This document shows positions 1 to 9,537 of a stretch of 64,000 nt of DNA, one piece after another. The translations under genes were made by a program, and so were the position numbers. The DNA comes from Alphaproteobacteria bacterium (GTDB lineage: Bacteria; Pseudomonadota; Alphaproteobacteria; SHVP01), in contig JAVJOO010000010.1 in NCBI GenBank assembly GCA_040216735.1, positions 1-64,000 of the forward strand, in the 5' to 3' direction. Within the stretch, counting starts at the first letter, position 1; the number at the start of each line of letters is the position of its first letter. Below the pieces are notes generated by a model. It had not been told where the DNA came from, ran no database searches, and worked only from the letters and a program-made list of their open reading frames with translations.

Positions 1-136
1 GGTGATGCCGGGCGACAACGTGACGATGGAAGTTGAGTTGATCGCGCCGATCGCGATGGACGACGGTCTGCGCTTCGCCATTCGCGAGGGCGGACGTACC
101 GTCGGCGCCGGCGTCGTCGCATCAATCATCGAGTAA
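1..136 (+). CDS. tuf: Elongation factor Tu, C-terminal 44 residues (partial)
   Basis: The reading frame enters at the window edge and stops with TAA at 134-136. The visible residues, including [19 protein letters not shown] and [12 protein letters not shown], are the end of domain III of EF-Tu, the GTPase that carries aminoacyl-tRNA to the ribosome. Only 30 bases separate it from rpsJ, so tuf and the S10 cluster are probably co-transcribed, as is usual in alphaproteobacteria. The GTP-binding domain lies outside the window. Identity is secure. Confidence 0.97.
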   Translation, partial: VMPGDNVTMEVELIAPIAMDDGLRFAIREGGRTVGAGVVASIIE

Positions 137-166
137 AGAGAACGCAGCGGGTCGATAGAGGAAAAC

Positions 167-481
167 ATGGCGATCGATAGTCAAAATATTCGGATTCGCC
201 TCAAGGCGTTCGACCACCGCGTTCTCGATCAATCGACGAACGAAATCGTCACGACCGCCAAGCGGACCGGGGCGAGCGTTCGTGGGCCAATTCCTTTGCC
301 CAACAAGATCGAGAAATACACGGTGCTTCGGTCGCCCCATATCGACAAGAAGTCCCGCGAACAGTTCGAGATCCGCACGCATCGGCGGCTTCTCGATATC
401 GTTGACCCGACCCCGCAAACGGTGGACGCGCTGATGAAGCTCGATCTTGCCGCGGGTGTCGATGTGGAGATCAAACTTTAG
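167..481 (+). CDS. rpsJ: 30S ribosomal protein S10 (NusE)
   Basis: A 104-residue protein matching S10 in length and sequence ([17 protein letters not shown] near the N-terminus, GPIPLPNK at about 46-53). S10 sits in the 30S head and also serves as NusE in transcription antitermination with NusB. An AGAGGA Shine-Dalgarno at 157-162 sits four bases before the ATG. It is the first gene of the S10 cluster and follows tuf closely; I see no separate promoter in the 30-base gap. Confidence 0.98.
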   Translation: MAIDSQNIRIRLKAFDHRVLDQSTNEIVTTAKRTGASVRGPIPLPNKIEKYTVLRSPHIDKKSREQFEIRTHRRLLDIVDPTPQTVDALMKLDLAAGVDVEIKL

Positions 482-488
482 GTTAGCC

Positions 489-1256
489 ATGCGCACCGGT
501 CTCATCGCACAAAAAGTCGGCATGACCCGCGTCTTCACGGACGACGGTCGTCATTTGCCTGTCACCGTCCTCAAAGTCGACAACCTCCAGGTTGTCGATC
601 AGCGGACCCATGAAAAGAACGGCTACACCGCTGTACAGCTCGGCGCCGGTGCCGCGAAGGTGAAGAACGTCTCCGGCGCAATGCGCGGGCACTTCGCTAA
701 GGCAAAGGTTGAACCGAAGCGGTTGATGGCGGAGTTTCGCGTCGACGAAGACGGTTTGGTCGATGTCGGCTCTGAATTGTCGGCCGCCCATTTCGTCGCC
801 GGTCAGTATGTCGACGTTTCGGCGACCTCAATCGGCAAGGGTTTTGCCGGCGCGATGAAGCGGCACAACTTTGGCGGTCTGCGTGCCAGCCATGGCGTTT
901 CAGTATCGCACCGGTCGCACGGTTCGACCGGTCAGTGCCAGGATCCGGGCAAGGTCTTTAAAGGCAAGAAGATGGCCGGTCAGATGGGTAACGCTCGCGT
1001 CACCCTGCAGAACCTGGAAATCGTCAGCACCGACGATACCGCTGGATTGATCCTCGTGCGGGGCGGCGTTCCCGGCGCGGCTGGCGGTTGGGTTTTCGTT
1101 CGCGACGCCGTCAAGCGGGTGCGCCCGGATGAGGCGCCCTATCCGGCACAGTTGCGTGGGTCGACCGAGCCTTCGGGCGACGCGGCGGCACCTGCACCTG
1201 AGGCGGTCGATGAACCGGCGGCCGACAGCGGCGCCGAAGCCGAGAAGAAGGACTAG
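489..1256 (+). CDS. rplC: 50S ribosomal protein L3
   Basis: L3 nucleates 50S assembly and reaches the peptidyl-transferase centre. The start is the ATG at 489 ([16 protein letters not shown]); the frame is open further upstream but that part is not L3-like. The conserved loop with [20 protein letters not shown] is present and includes the Gln region that PrmB methylates in E. coli. At 255 residues it is about 45 longer than E. coli L3, the excess being an Ala/Pro/Glu-rich acidic tail from about residue 215. Three bases separate it from rplD. Confidence 0.97.
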   Translation: MRTGLIAQKVGMTRVFTDDGRHLPVTVLKVDNLQVVDQRTHEKNGYTAVQLGAGAAKVKNVSGAMRGHFAKAKVEPKRLMAEFRVDEDGLVDVGSELSAAHFVAGQYVDVSATSIGKGFAGAMKRHNFGGLRASHGVSVSHRSHGSTGQCQDPGKVFKGKKMAGQMGNARVTLQNLEIVSTDDTAGLILVRGGVPGAAGGWVFVRDAVKRVRPDEAPYPAQLRGSTEPSGDAAAPAPEAVDEPAADSGAEAEKKD

Positions 1257-1259
1257 GCG

Positions 1260-1880
1260 ATGAAAGCCAAGGTCACAACTTTAGAGAACAAAGCCGCCGG
1301 CGACATCGATCTTGACGATGGCGTCTTCGGCCTGCCGTCGCGCCCGGACCTGATCCACCGGATGGTCCGTTGGCAGTTGGCCAAACGGCGCGCCGGGACG
1401 CACAAGGTCAAGGTGATTAGCGAGATTCGCGGAACGACCGCGAAACCGTTCAAACAAAAGGGTACCGGTCGCGCACGGCAGGGCTCGGTTCGGGCGACGC
1501 AGTTCCGGGGCGGTGCCACCGCCCATGGGCCGACGCCGCGGGACCACGGCCACGATCTGCCTAAGAAAGTGCGTAAACTTGCGCTCAAGGCTGCTCTTTC
1601 CGCGAAGCAAGCGGAGGGCAAGCTGGTCATCATCGATACCGCAGACGTTGCGGAATTGCGTACGGCGAAACTCGCCTCGCAGATCAAAGCATTAGGCTGG
1701 CAGTCGGTTCTGTTTATCGACGGCACGGAACTCAATCCGAACTTCACCTGGGCCGCACGCAACATTCCTCTGGTCGATGTGCTGCCCCAGCAGGGTGCCA
1801 ACGTGTACGACATCATGCGGCGTGACACCTTGGTGTTGACCAAGACCGCGGTGGAAGCCCTGCAAGGGAGGCTCGCATGA
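1260..1880 (+). CDS. rplD: 50S ribosomal protein L4
   Basis: A 206-residue L4. The extended loop that lines the nascent-peptide tunnel is recognisable ([18 protein letters not shown], about residues 60-77). In E. coli L4 also represses its own operon through a leader RNA. No such leader can be placed here because the genes follow tuf directly. The last four bases overlap the rplW start (ATGA at 1877-1880), which implies translational coupling. Confidence 0.97.
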   Translation: MKAKVTTLENKAAGDIDLDDGVFGLPSRPDLIHRMVRWQLAKRRAGTHKVKVISEIRGTTAKPFKQKGTGRARQGSVRATQFRGGATAHGPTPRDHGHDLPKKVRKLALKAALSAKQAEGKLVIIDTADVAELRTAKLASQIKALGWQSVLFIDGTELNPNFTWAARNIPLVDVLPQQGANVYDIMRRDTLVLTKTAVEALQGRLA

Positions 1881-2185
1881 AGGGTCGTGAGATCAGCCGC
1901 GAGCGGATGTACGAAGTCGTTCGCAGTCCGGTCATTACCGAGAAGGCGACGCTCGCGTCCGAACACAACCAGGTCGTGTTCCGCGTCGCCCTCGATGCCA
2001 GCAAACCTGAGATCAAATCGGCGGTTGAAGGGTTGTTCAAGGTCAAAGTGAAGGCTGTGAACACGCTGCGTACCGATGGCAAGGTCAAGCGCTTCAAAGG
2101 CGTGATCGGTCGCCGTCCGGAAGTCAAAAAAGCGATCGTGACCCTGGAAGAGGGGCAGTCGATCGATGTCTCGACGGGGGTCTAG
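1877..2185 (+). CDS. rplW: 50S ribosomal protein L23
   Basis: A 102-residue L23, a tunnel-exit protein that docks trigger factor and SRP. The motif [15 protein letters not shown] and the [19 protein letters not shown] segment are typical of the family. The start overlaps the rplD stop by four bases. rplB begins three bases after its stop. Confidence 0.97.
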   Translation: MKGREISRERMYEVVRSPVITEKATLASEHNQVVFRVALDASKPEIKSAVEGLFKVKVKAVNTLRTDGKVKRFKGVIGRRPEVKKAIVTLEEGQSIDVSTGV

Positions 2186-2188
2186 GCG

Positions 2189-3016
2189 ATGGCGCTGAAG
2201 AAGTTCAATCCGACGACACCGTCGCGCCGCAATTTGGTGCTGGTCGATCGTTCCGACCTTTGGAAGGGCCGTCCGGTCAAGAAGTTGACCGAAGGCATGA
2301 CCAAAAAGGGCGGCCGCAACAATACCGGCCGGATTACGGCGTGGCACATCGGCGGCGGACACAAGAAGCGCTACCGCAAGGTCGATTTCAAACGCAACAA
2401 GATCGGTGTGGCAACGGTCGAGCGCCTTGAATACGACCCGAACCGAACCGCATTCATCGCGCTGATTGCCTACGGCGACGGCGAACAGTCCTATATCCTG
2501 GCGCCCCAGCGGTTGCGGGTCGGCGACAAGGTTGAGGCGGGTGAAGGCGCCGACATAAAGCCGGGCAATGCCCTGGCACTCAAGAACATCCCGGTCGGGA
2601 CGATCGTCCATAACGTTGAGATGAAGCCGGGTAAGGGCGGGCAGATCGCGCGCTCCGCTGGCACCTACGTGCAACTAGTCGGTAAGGACGCCGGCTACGC
2701 CTTGCTCCGCCTCGCCTCTGGCGAGCAGCGGATGGTTCGCGCGGAGTGCATGGCGACGGTCGGGGCGGTCTCAAATCCCGATCAACAGAATATCAAGCTT
2801 GGTCATGCGGGGCGTACGCGCTGGCTGGGCAAGCGCCCAACGGTGCGCGGTGTCGCGATGAACCCGATCGATCACCCGCATGGCGGCGGCGAAGGCCGTA
2901 CATCGGGTGGTCGGCATCCCGTGACGCCATGGGGCAAGCCGACCAAGGGCGCCAAGACACGAAACAACAAGTCGACCGACCGCTTCATCGTGCGTCGTCG
3001 CCGTAAGAAGAAGTAG
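2189..3016 (+). CDS. rplB: 50S ribosomal protein L2
   Basis: A 275-residue L2, needed for subunit joining and peptidyl-transferase activity. The near-invariant C-terminal block [20 protein letters not shown] followed by PWGKPTKG is present at about residues 225-255, including the functionally important His of HPHGGGEG. The C-terminus ends in a basic RRRRKKK tail. The length is normal for the family. Confidence 0.98.
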   Translation: MALKKFNPTTPSRRNLVLVDRSDLWKGRPVKKLTEGMTKKGGRNNTGRITAWHIGGGHKKRYRKVDFKRNKIGVATVERLEYDPNRTAFIALIAYGDGEQSYILAPQRLRVGDKVEAGEGADIKPGNALALKNIPVGTIVHNVEMKPGKGGQIARSAGTYVQLVGKDAGYALLRLASGEQRMVRAECMATVGAVSNPDQQNIKLGHAGRTRWLGKRPTVRGVAMNPIDHPHGGGEGRTSGGRHPVTPWGKPTKGAKTRNNKSTDRFIVRRRRKKK

Positions 3017-3024
3017 GAGGCAGC

Positions 3025-3303
3025 GTGGCTCGCTCCGTTTGGAAGGGTCCGTTCGTAGACGGATACCTGTTAAAAAAGGCCGAAGGCGCGCGCGCGTCGG
3101 GTCGAAAGGAAGTGATCAAGATCTGGTCGCGCCGCTCGACCATTTTGCCGCAATTCGTTGGTTTGACCTTCGGTGTCTACAACGGCCGCAAGTTCATCCC
3201 GGTCCTGGTGACCGAGAGCATGGTTGGTCACAAGTTTGGCGAGTTTTCGCCGACCCGCACGTTCTCCGGCCATAGCGCCGACAAGAAAGCTTCGAGAGGC
3301 TAA
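3025..3303 (+). CDS. rpsS: 30S ribosomal protein S19
   Basis: A 92-residue S19 beginning [11 protein letters not shown] and containing [13 protein letters not shown] near the end, both family hallmarks. S19 works with S13 in the 30S head and contacts the A-site finger of 23S rRNA. An AGGAGG Shine-Dalgarno (3015-3020) overlaps the end of rplB and precedes the ATG-equivalent GTG at 3025. Confidence 0.97.
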   Translation: MARSVWKGPFVDGYLLKKAEGARASGRKEVIKIWSRRSTILPQFVGLTFGVYNGRKFIPVLVTESMVGHKFGEFSPTRTFSGHSADKKASRG

Positions 3304-3311
3304 GGCCGAGA

Positions 3312-3689
3312 ATGAGTAAGTCATCTGCACCCCGTCGCTTGAGCGACAATGAGGCTAGCGCGACGCTTCGCTCGCTGCGGGTCAGCCCACAGAAGTTGAA
3401 CGTCGTTGCCTCGTCGATTCGCGGCAAAACCGCTGAATCGGCTCTTGCGACGTTGGCCTTTTCGCCGCGCCGCATCTCGGGCGATGTGAAGAAACTGCTG
3501 CAATCGGCGATCGCAAACGCCGAAAACAATCACCAGCTCGATGTCGATCGCTTGGTCGTCGCTGAAGCGACTGTCGGAAAGGCGTTCGTGATGCGCCGCT
3601 GGCGGGCACGGGCGCGCGGTCGGGTCGGCCGTATCGAAAAGCCGTTCAGCAATATCACGATAGTCGTACGCGAGCGCGAGGGGGACTGA
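3312..3689 (+). CDS. rplV: 50S ribosomal protein L22
   Basis: A 125-residue L22. The conserved [17 protein letters not shown] helix and the C-terminal [20 protein letters not shown] region are present; the latter follows the hairpin that reaches into the exit tunnel, where macrolide resistance mutations occur in other bacteria. It has a short N-terminal extension compared with the E. coli protein. The stop TGA overlaps the rpsC ATG by one base. Confidence 0.97.
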   Translation: MSKSSAPRRLSDNEASATLRSLRVSPQKLNVVASSIRGKTAESALATLAFSPRRISGDVKKLLQSAIANAENNHQLDVDRLVVAEATVGKAFVMRRWRARARGRVGRIEKPFSNITIVVREREGD

Positions 3690-4390
3690 TGGGCCAGAAG
3701 GTCAATCCGATAGGGCTACGCCTCGGGATCAATCGGACCTGGGATTCGCGTTGGTTTGCCAACGACCGCGATTACGGAAACTTGCTCCACGAGGATCTTC
3801 AGATCCGCACGTTCATCAACAAGCGGTTGGCCCAAGCGGGGGTTAGCAAGGTTATCATCGAGCGCCCGGCGAAGAAGGCGCGCATCACGATCCATACCGC
3901 GCGTCCGGGCGTGGTTATCGGCAAAAAGGGGGCGGACATCGAGCGTCTGCGCCTCGAGATCGCCAAAATGACCAACTCGGAACTGCATTTGAATATCGTC
4001 GAAATCCGCAAGCCCGAGATCGATGCAAAGCTCGTTGCCGACAATATCGCGCAGCAGCTCGAACGGCGTGTTGCCTTCCGGCGCGCAATGAAACGCGCCG
4101 TCCAGTCGGCAATGCGGCTCGGTGCCCTGGGTATCCGAATCAATTGCGGCGGTCGTCTTGGCGGCGCAGAGATCGCGCGGACCGAATGGTACCGCGAAGG
4201 CCGGGTCCCGCTTCACACGTTGCGGGCCGATGTCGACTACGGCGAGTCCACGGCGATGACGGCTTACGGCACGTGCGGCGTCAAAGTGTGGGTCTTCACC
4301 GGTGAGATCATGGCCCACGATCCGATGGCGAAGGACCGGCGCCTGTCCGAGCAGCAGCAACAGGGCGGCGGCGCGCCGAGTCGAGGGTAA
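3689..4390 (+). CDS. rpsC: 30S ribosomal protein S3
   Basis: A 233-residue S3 with the N-terminal [14 protein letters not shown] signature and a type II KH domain whose GxxG loop is the GKKG at residues 78-81. S3 lines the mRNA entry channel and contributes to helicase activity of the ribosome. It ends with a Gln/Gly-rich tail. The start overlaps the rplV stop (TGATG). Confidence 0.98.
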   Translation: MGQKVNPIGLRLGINRTWDSRWFANDRDYGNLLHEDLQIRTFINKRLAQAGVSKVIIERPAKKARITIHTARPGVVIGKKGADIERLRLEIAKMTNSELHLNIVEIRKPEIDAKLVADNIAQQLERRVAFRRAMKRAVQSAMRLGALGIRINCGGRLGGAEIARTEWYREGRVPLHTLRADVDYGESTAMTAYGTCGVKVWVFTGEIMAHDPMAKDRRLSEQQQQGGGAPSRG

Positions 4391-4396
4391 TAGGCC

Positions 4397-4819
4397 ATGC
4401 TTAGTCCAAAACGCACCAAGTTCCGTAAGGCGCATAAGGGCCGGATTCACGGCATTGCGAAGAGCGGCTTTACGCTCGCGTTCGGCGCTTACGGTTTGAA
4501 GGCGATCGGGCCTGGCCGTGTCAATGCGCGCGAAATCGAAGCCGCGCGCCGGGCCATCACCCGCGAGATGAAGCGCGCCGGTCGCGTATGGATCCGCATT
4601 TTTCCGGACGTACCGGTGTCGTCCAAGCCCACCGAAGTCCGCATGGGCAAAGGTAAGGGGTCGCCGGAATACTGGATGTGCCGCGTGAAACCGGGGCGGA
4701 TCATGTTCGAAATCGACGGGGTGCCGCCGGCAGTGGCGCACCATGCATTCGAGCTCGGTGCCGCGAAGTTGTCGGTGCCGACCAAAGTCGTTGTCCGTCT
4801 GGGTGAGGGAGGCCACTGA
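4397..4819 (+). CDS. rplP: 50S ribosomal protein L16
   Basis: A 140-residue L16 with the conserved [13 protein letters not shown] start and the [20 protein letters not shown] segment. It sits near the A-site tRNA elbow. Length and sequence are ordinary. The TGATG at 4817-4821 overlaps its stop with the rpmC start by one base. Confidence 0.97.
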   Translation: MLSPKRTKFRKAHKGRIHGIAKSGFTLAFGAYGLKAIGPGRVNAREIEAARRAITREMKRAGRVWIRIFPDVPVSSKPTEVRMGKGKGSPEYWMCRVKPGRIMFEIDGVPPAVAHHAFELGAAKLSVPTKVVVRLGEGGH

Positions 4820-5013
4820 TGAAGGCCGAACAACTCCTCGGCAAAAGCGCCGATGAACTTAAAGAAGAGCTGCTTGGCCTACGCAAGGAGTCCTTCAATC
4901 TGCGATTCCAACGCGCGAGCGGTCAGTTGGAGAACACGGCGCGGGTACGGCAAGTTCGCCGGGATATCGCGCGAATCAAAACGATTCTCAAGCAACAACA
5001 GCCTGCTTCGTAG
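4819..5013 (+). CDS. rpmC: 50S ribosomal protein L29
   Basis: A 64-residue L29, a small helical hairpin at the tunnel exit next to L23. The motif [21 protein letters not shown], read in two parts around residues 21-41, and the terminal [12 protein letters not shown] helix are typical. It is coupled to rplP by a one-base stop/start overlap. Confidence 0.95.
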   Translation: MKAEQLLGKSADELKEELLGLRKESFNLRFQRASGQLENTARVRQVRRDIARIKTILKQQQPAS

Positions 5014-5028
5014 AGCGGAAAGAACAAG

Positions 5029-5271
5029 ATGCCAAGAAGAACACTTACCGGTGTGATTGTGAGCAAGTCGGGGGACAAGACCGTGGTGGTCCGCGTCGAA
5101 CGACGCGTGCAGCATCCGCTCTACAAAAAGTTCATTCGCCGGTCGAAGAAGTACCATGCGCATGACCCCGTCAATCAGTATCAGGTCGGAGATTTCGTCC
5201 GCATTCAAGAATGCGCGCCAATTTCCAAACTAAAGGCCTGGGAAGTCGTGGAGCAGGTCGCGCGCGGGTAG
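5029..5271 (+). CDS. rpsQ: 30S ribosomal protein S17
   Basis: An 80-residue S17, an early 16S rRNA-binding OB-fold protein. The segment [20 protein letters not shown] and the later [19 protein letters not shown] are family signatures. AAGAACAAG upstream provides a weak Shine-Dalgarno. Confidence 0.97.
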   Translation: MPRRTLTGVIVSKSGDKTVVVRVERRVQHPLYKKFIRRSKKYHAHDPVNQYQVGDFVRIQECAPISKLKAWEVVEQVARG

Positions 5272-5298
5272 GCCGCGCACGCCGTACAGGGTCAAACA

Positions 5299-5667
5299 AT
5301 GATTCAAGTCGAAACAAACCTAGAAGTTGCCGACAATTCCGGCGCGCGGCGCGTCCAGTGCATCAAGGTGCTGGGCGGCAGCAAGCGCAAGACCGCATCG
5401 GTCGGCGATGTGATTGTTGTTTCCGTCAAGGAAGCCATTCCGCGCGGACGCGTAAAAAAGGGTGAAGTACACCGCGCCGTGATCGTGCGTACGGCCAAGG
5501 AAATTCGCCGCCAAGACGGTAGCGCCATCCGGTTCGACAAGAACGCAGCGGTGCTGATCTCCAAGGAAAACGAACCGATCGGGACTCGTATTTTTGGCCC
5601 GGTGACTCGCGAGCTGCGCGATCGTCAATATATGAAGATCATCTCGCTTGCGCCGGAGGTGTTGTGA
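5299..5667 (+). CDS. rplN: 50S ribosomal protein L14
   Basis: A 122-residue L14 starting [20 protein letters not shown], with [18 protein letters not shown] and [12 protein letters not shown] later, all conserved. L14 contributes to subunit bridges and is the docking point for RsfS. The stop overlaps the first base of the rplX ATG. Confidence 0.98.
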   Translation: MIQVETNLEVADNSGARRVQCIKVLGGSKRKTASVGDVIVVSVKEAIPRGRVKKGEVHRAVIVRTAKEIRRQDGSAIRFDKNAAVLISKENEPIGTRIFGPVTRELRDRQYMKIISLAPEVL

Positions 5668-5984
5668 TGGCTGCCAAAATCAAAAAAGGCGACAACGTCG
5701 TCGTCTTGAGCGGTCGGGAAAAAGGCAAGAAGGGCAACGTTGTCAAGGTTGATAAGGTGCTCGACCGGGCCCTCGTGCAGGGCGTGAACATGGTGAAGCG
5801 GCACAAGGCCGCGGGTGCTGGCGATCCGGGCGGGATCAGGGACATCGAGGCGCCGATCGCGCTATCGAACCTGGCGATCGAGGATCCCAAGGACGGGCGT
5901 CCGACGCGGGTCGGGTTCAAACGGCTGGAAGATGGCCGCAAGGTGCGGTTTGCAAAACGCTCCGGCGAAGTGATTGACAGGTAG
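5667..5984 (+). CDS. rplX: 50S ribosomal protein L24
   Basis: A 105-residue L24 with an N-terminal KOW motif ([18 protein letters not shown]). It is one of the two assembly initiators of the 50S subunit. I chose the ATG at 5667, whose A is the last base of the rplN stop; a GTG one codon upstream (5664) would add one residue and cannot be excluded. Confidence 0.96.
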   Translation: MAAKIKKGDNVVVLSGREKGKKGNVVKVDKVLDRALVQGVNMVKRHKAAGAGDPGGIRDIEAPIALSNLAIEDPKDGRPTRVGFKRLEDGRKVRFAKRSGEVIDR

Positions 5985-5990
5985 ACGGCC

Positions 5991-6533
5991 ATGGCAACGC
6001 GCATGAAGGCGATATACGACAAAGACATCAAGCCGGCGATGACCGAGCGCTTCGGCTATGCCAACGCTTTGGCGGTGCCTCGCATCGAGAAGATCGTCCT
6101 CAATATGGGTGTCGGCGAAGCGGTTTCGGATAGCAAAAAAGTCAATGCCGCGGCGCAGGACCTAACGCTGATCGCAGGGCAGCGCGCGGTTGTCACGCGG
6201 TCGAAGAAGTCGATCGCGAACTTCAAGCTGCGCGAAGACATGGGCATCGGCTGTAAGGTGACGCTGCGCCGCGAACGGATGTATGAATTTCTCGATCGGC
6301 TGATCACCATCGCCCTGCCGCGGGTTCGAGATTTCCGCGGTGTTTCCGGGCGCAGTTTCGATGGCCGGGGCAATTATGCGCTGGGCATCAAAGAGCACAT
6401 CGTTTTTCCCGAAATCGACTACGACAAGGCCGAAACGATCCGTGGCCTTGACGTGATTATTGTCACGACGGCGGAGAGTGATGACGAGGCGCGCGAATTG
6501 TTGCGCGGCTTCGGCATGCCCTTCGCCGCCTAG
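5991..6533 (+). CDS. rplE: 50S ribosomal protein L5
   Basis: A 180-residue L5, the 5S rRNA-binding protein that bridges to S13 and P-site tRNA. Conserved parts include [15 protein letters not shown], the [20 protein letters not shown] region and the C-terminal [10 protein letters not shown] strand. Length is standard. It lies six bases after rplX. Confidence 0.97.
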   Translation: MATRMKAIYDKDIKPAMTERFGYANALAVPRIEKIVLNMGVGEAVSDSKKVNAAAQDLTLIAGQRAVVTRSKKSIANFKLREDMGIGCKVTLRRERMYEFLDRLITIALPRVRDFRGVSGRSFDGRGNYALGIKEHIVFPEIDYDKAETIRGLDVIIVTTAESDDEARELLRGFGMPFAA

Positions 6534-6556
6534 TAACGACTGGAAACAGAGGTCCA

Positions 6557-6862
6557 ATGGCAAAGAAAAGCGCCATCGAGAAGAACAACCGCCGCCGCAA
6601 GCTCGCGGCGCGTTTCGCGGCCAAGCGTGCGCGTCTCAAAGCGGTCGCCAATGACGAGGCGAACCCGCAAGAAGAACGCTTCGCGGCCCGGTTGAAGCTC
6701 GCGGAAATGCCGCGGAATTCGTCGCCGACGCGGGTGCGAAGCCGTTGCGAACTGAGCGGACGGCCGCGTGGTGTCTACCGGAAGCTGCGCTTGTCGAGAA
6801 TTGCGCTGCGCGATCTGGCATCGATCGGCCAGATTCCCGGAATGGTTAAGTCGAGCTGGTAG
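6557..6862 (+). CDS. rpsN: 30S ribosomal protein S14 (zinc-free type)
   Basis: A 101-residue S14. It is the long form without the paired CxxC zinc ligands of the short form: the region reads [20 protein letters not shown] with a single Cys. This form does not depend on zinc. It stands in its usual spc place between rplE and rpsH. Confidence 0.97.
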   Translation: MAKKSAIEKNNRRRKLAARFAAKRARLKAVANDEANPQEERFAARLKLAEMPRNSSPTRVRSRCELSGRPRGVYRKLRLSRIALRDLASIGQIPGMVKSSW

Positions 6863-6872
6863 GAACTCTCCG

Positions 6873-7271
6873 ATGACGATGACCGATCCCTTGGGCGATA
6901 TGCTCACCCGCATCAGAAACGGGCAGCGTGCGCGTCTCTCCGAGATTTCCAGCCCGGCCTCGCGGCTGCGCTCGAATGTCTTGAATGTTCTGAAGACCGA
7001 AGGCTATATCCGCGACTTCGAACGCCTCGAGATTGAAGTCGGCAAGCCGGAACTGAAAATTCACCTCAAGTACTATGAGGGCGAACCGGTCATTAAGACC
7101 ATCCAGCGGGTTTCGACGCCGGGTCGCCGGGTGTATTCGTCGATCCAAGATTTGCCGCGGGTCTGCAACGGCCTCGGTATCGCCATTTTGTCAACGCCGC
7201 GCGGCGTCATGTCGGATTCGCAGGCGCGCGAAGCCAATGTCGGCGGCGAAGTCCTCTGCAACGTAATCTAG
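6873..7271 (+). CDS. rpsH: 30S ribosomal protein S8
   Basis: A 132-residue S8 starting MTMTDPLGDMLTRIRNGQRA at the ATG at 6873. The frame is open upstream into rpsN but only this start gives the family N-terminus. The C-terminal STPRGVMSDSQAREANVGGE block is diagnostic. S8 binds the central domain of 16S rRNA; in E. coli it also represses the spc operon. Confidence 0.97.
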   Translation: MTMTDPLGDMLTRIRNGQRARLSEISSPASRLRSNVLNVLKTEGYIRDFERLEIEVGKPELKIHLKYYEGEPVIKTIQRVSTPGRRVYSSIQDLPRVCNGLGIAILSTPRGVMSDSQAREANVGGEVLCNVI

Positions 7272-7280
7272 AGAACCACC

Positions 7281-7814
7281 ATGTCCCGTATTGGCAAGAA
7301 CCCGGTTGTCGTCCCTAAGGGGGTCGACGTGACGTTGTCCGGCCAGAATATTTCTGCCAAGGGGCCGAAGGGCGCGCTTGCCATGACGTTGGTGGACGAC
7401 GTCGTCGCGACGAAGGACGGCGATCTCATCCGCGTCGTACCGAGCAACGAGAGCCCGCGCGCGCGCATGATGTGGGGAATGCAACGTACTCTCGTGGACA
7501 ATCTTGTTGTCGGCGTGGCGACCGGGTTCGTGAAGGAACTCGAGATCGTCGGCGTCGGTTACCGCGCCCAGATGCGCGGTAAGGATCTGGTGCTGGCGCT
7601 GGGTTTCAGCCACGAGGTCGTGCACAAGATTCCGGAGGGCGTTTCGGTCGAGTGCCCGACGCAGACACAGATCAAGATTTCCGGTGCGGACCGTCAGCGC
7701 GTCGGGCAGACCGCCGCCGAGATTCGAGCCTACCGCAAGCCCGAACCCTTCAAGGGCAAGGGTGTGAAGTATGTGGGCGAGTATATCTTCCGTAAGGAAG
7801 GCAAGAAGAAATAG
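7281..7814 (+). CDS. rplF: 50S ribosomal protein L6
   Basis: A 177-residue L6 beginning [17 protein letters not shown]. The C-terminal [20 protein letters not shown] and [11 protein letters not shown] segments are characteristic. L6 lies at the base of the L7/L12 stalk near the factor-binding site. Confidence 0.98.
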   Translation: MSRIGKNPVVVPKGVDVTLSGQNISAKGPKGALAMTLVDDVVATKDGDLIRVVPSNESPRARMMWGMQRTLVDNLVVGVATGFVKELEIVGVGYRAQMRGKDLVLALGFSHEVVHKIPEGVSVECPTQTQIKISGADRQRVGQTAAEIRAYRKPEPFKGKGVKYVGEYIFRKEGKKK

Positions 7815-7821
7815 GCCAGTT

Positions 7822-8169
7822 ATGACTCAGCAATCTGTAAAACGACGCGTTCGTGTCCGTACCAAATTGCGCCGTAAGTCGGACGGGCGCCCGCGCCTGT
7901 CCGTGTTTCGCTCGCACCAGAATATCTACGCCCAGGTTATCGACGATGCGAAGGGGGCGACGCTCGCTGCTGCATCGTCCTTGGAAAAAGACATTGCCGG
8001 TGGCAAGGGTGGCAACAAAGAAGCGGCTGCTGCGGTCGGTAAGGCAATTGCCGAACGGGCGAAAGCTGCAGGGGTCCTCGAAGTCGTGTTCGACCGCGGC
8101 GATTACATGTTTCATGGCCGCGTGAAAGCGCTGGCCGATGCCGCGCGCGAAGGCGGCTTGTCGTTCTAA
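7822..8169 (+). CDS. rplR: 50S ribosomal protein L18
   Basis: A 115-residue L18, a 5S rRNA-binding protein. The ATG at 7822 ([13 protein letters not shown]) is preferred to upstream in-frame codons because those would overlap rpl[19 protein letters not shown] and the C-terminal [20 protein letters not shown] are typical. Confidence 0.96.
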   Translation: MTQQSVKRRVRVRTKLRRKSDGRPRLSVFRSHQNIYAQVIDDAKGATLAAASSLEKDIAGGKGGNKEAAAAVGKAIAERAKAAGVLEVVFDRGDYMFHGRVKALADAAREGGLSF

Positions 8170-8183
8170 AGGGATAGTCAGCT

Positions 8184-8732
8184 ATGGCGCGTCAAAATTT
8201 CGGAGATCGCCAGGACACGGACTTGGTCGACAAACTTGTCGGGATCAACCGGGTCGCAAAGGTGGTGAAGGGTGGTCGCAGATTCGGTTTTGCAGCCCTT
8301 GTCATCGTTGGTGACCAAAAGGGCCGGGTCGGCTGGGGGAAGGGCAAGGCGCGTGAAGTGCCGGAAGCCATCCGCAAGGCGACGGAATCGGCCAAACGGA
8401 ACATGATCCGCGTACCCCTGCGCGAGGGTCGTACACTCCATCACGATGCAGCCGGGCGGTTTGGCGCCGGTCGTGTCGTTCTCCGTGCTGCGCCACCAGG
8501 CACCGGCGTGATTGCGGGCGGCCCGATGCGCGCGATCTTCGAGACGCTCGGCGTTCAAGATATCGTGACAAAGTCGATCGGGACGTCCAATCCGCACAAT
8601 ATGATCAAGGCAACGTTCGCCGCTTTGGAAAATCTGATGTCGCCCCGCCAAGTTGCCGCAAAGCGCAATAAGAAGGTGGGCGATATCATCGGGCGCCGCC
8701 GGGATACCGAGGCGGCCGAGGTACAGGCTTAG
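8184..8732 (+). CDS. rpsE: 30S ribosomal protein S5
   Basis: A 182-residue S5 with an N-terminal double-stranded RNA-binding fold: [37 protein letters not shown] and PAPPGTG-like [14 protein letters not shown]5 takes part in decoding fidelity and mRNA unwinding at the entry site. Two bases separate it from rpmD. Confidence 0.97.
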   Translation: MARQNFGDRQDTDLVDKLVGINRVAKVVKGGRRFGFAALVIVGDQKGRVGWGKGKAREVPEAIRKATESAKRNMIRVPLREGRTLHHDAAGRFGAGRVVLRAAPPGTGVIAGGPMRAIFETLGVQDIVTKSIGTSNPHNMIKATFAALENLMSPRQVAAKRNKKVGDIIGRRRDTEAAEVQA

Positions 8733-8734
8733 CA

Positions 8735-8929
8735 ATGGCTGGGAACAAAAAAACTGTCCGCATCACGCAAGTTGGCAGCCCGATCGGGCGGCCAGGCGAT
8801 CAACGGGCGACCCTCGCAGGTCTTGGCTTGAACAAGATGCACCGGACCCGCGAGCTCGAGGATACACCGGCGGTCCGTGGCATGATCGCCAAGGTCCACC
8901 ACTTGGTCCGCGTCGAAGACGCGGAGTAG
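8735..8929 (+). CDS. rpmD: 50S ribosomal protein L30
   Basis: A 64-residue L30: [20 protein letters not shown] and [20 protein letters not shown] are family hallmarks. It is a small non-essential 50S protein, in its normal position between rpsE and rplO. Confidence 0.96.
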   Translation: MAGNKKTVRITQVGSPIGRPGDQRATLAGLGLNKMHRTRELEDTPAVRGMIAKVHHLVRVEDAE

Positions 8930-8938
8930 GGACGAGTC

Positions 8939-9490
8939 ATGCAGCTTAACGACATCGCCGACAAAGAAGGATCGCGCCGACCGCGCAAACGGGTTGGTCG
9001 CGGTATCGCCTCGGGCACCGGGAAGACGTCGGGCAAGGGCCACAAGGGCGCCAAAGCCCGGTCAGGCGTGGCGATCAACGGTTTCGAAGGCGGGCAGATG
9101 CCGATCTACCGGCGTCTGCCGAAGCGCGGCTTCAACAATATTTTCCGCAAGGATTTCCAGCCGGTAAACATTGGTCGCCTTCAGCAGGCGATTGACGCCG
9201 GTCATTTGGATCCGGCGAAACCGGTCGATGCCGCGGCACTTGTCGCGGCGCGCGTTATCCGCCGCCCGCTCGACGGCGTCCGGCTCCTGGCGAGCGGCGC
9301 GTTGACCTCCAGCCTCGATATCGTGGTCGCCGGCGCCTCGAAAGCCGCGATCGCCGCGGTCGAAAAGGCGGGCGGCAAGGTCGCCGTGACCATCGTCGCA
9401 AAGTCTACGGACGAGGGTAAGAAGGCGGCCAAGCGCAGGGCAAAGAAGAACCAAGGCAGCAAGGCGGAAGTGGCGGAAGACAACGCCTAG
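8939..9490 (+). CDS. rplO: 50S ribosomal protein L15 with long basic tail
   Basis: L15 core is clear: [20 protein letters not shown] and [20 protein letters not shown]. The protein is 183 residues, about 40 longer than in E. coli. The extra part is a Lys/Ala/Glu-rich tail ([19 protein letters not shown]) at the C-terminus. A 7-base hairpin lies between this gene and secY. Confidence 0.96.
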   Translation: MQLNDIADKEGSRRPRKRVGRGIASGTGKTSGKGHKGAKARSGVAINGFEGGQMPIYRRLPKRGFNNIFRKDFQPVNIGRLQQAIDAGHLDPAKPVDAAALVAARVIRRPLDGVRLLASGALTSSLDIVVAGASKAAIAAVEKAGGKVAVTIVAKSTDEGKKAAKRRAKKNQGSKAEVAEDNA

Positions 9491-9500
9491 AAACGTTTAG

Positions 9501-9517
9501 GGCGCGCGGCGCGCGCC
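9501..9517 (+). other. GC hairpin between rplO and secY
   Basis: GGCGCGC (9501-9507) and GCGCGCC (9511-9517) form a perfect 7-base inverted repeat with a 3-base loop, eleven bases after the rplO stop. There is no T-run after it, so it is unlikely to stop transcription fully. It might act in mRNA processing or mild attenuation between the ribosomal genes and secY. Confidence 0.45.
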
Positions 9518-9537
9518 TCACCCTAGGATGAAAATCG

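Noticed and set aside
1253-2674. 473-residue open frame on the - strand opposite rplD-rplB
   Set aside because: It lies antisense to three certain ribosomal genes, has no family resemblance, and such long mirror frames are expected in high-GC coding DNA.
3716-4816. 366-residue - strand frame opposite rpsC and rplP
   Set aside because: Shadow of two ribosomal genes, without a ribosome-binding site or recognisable motif.
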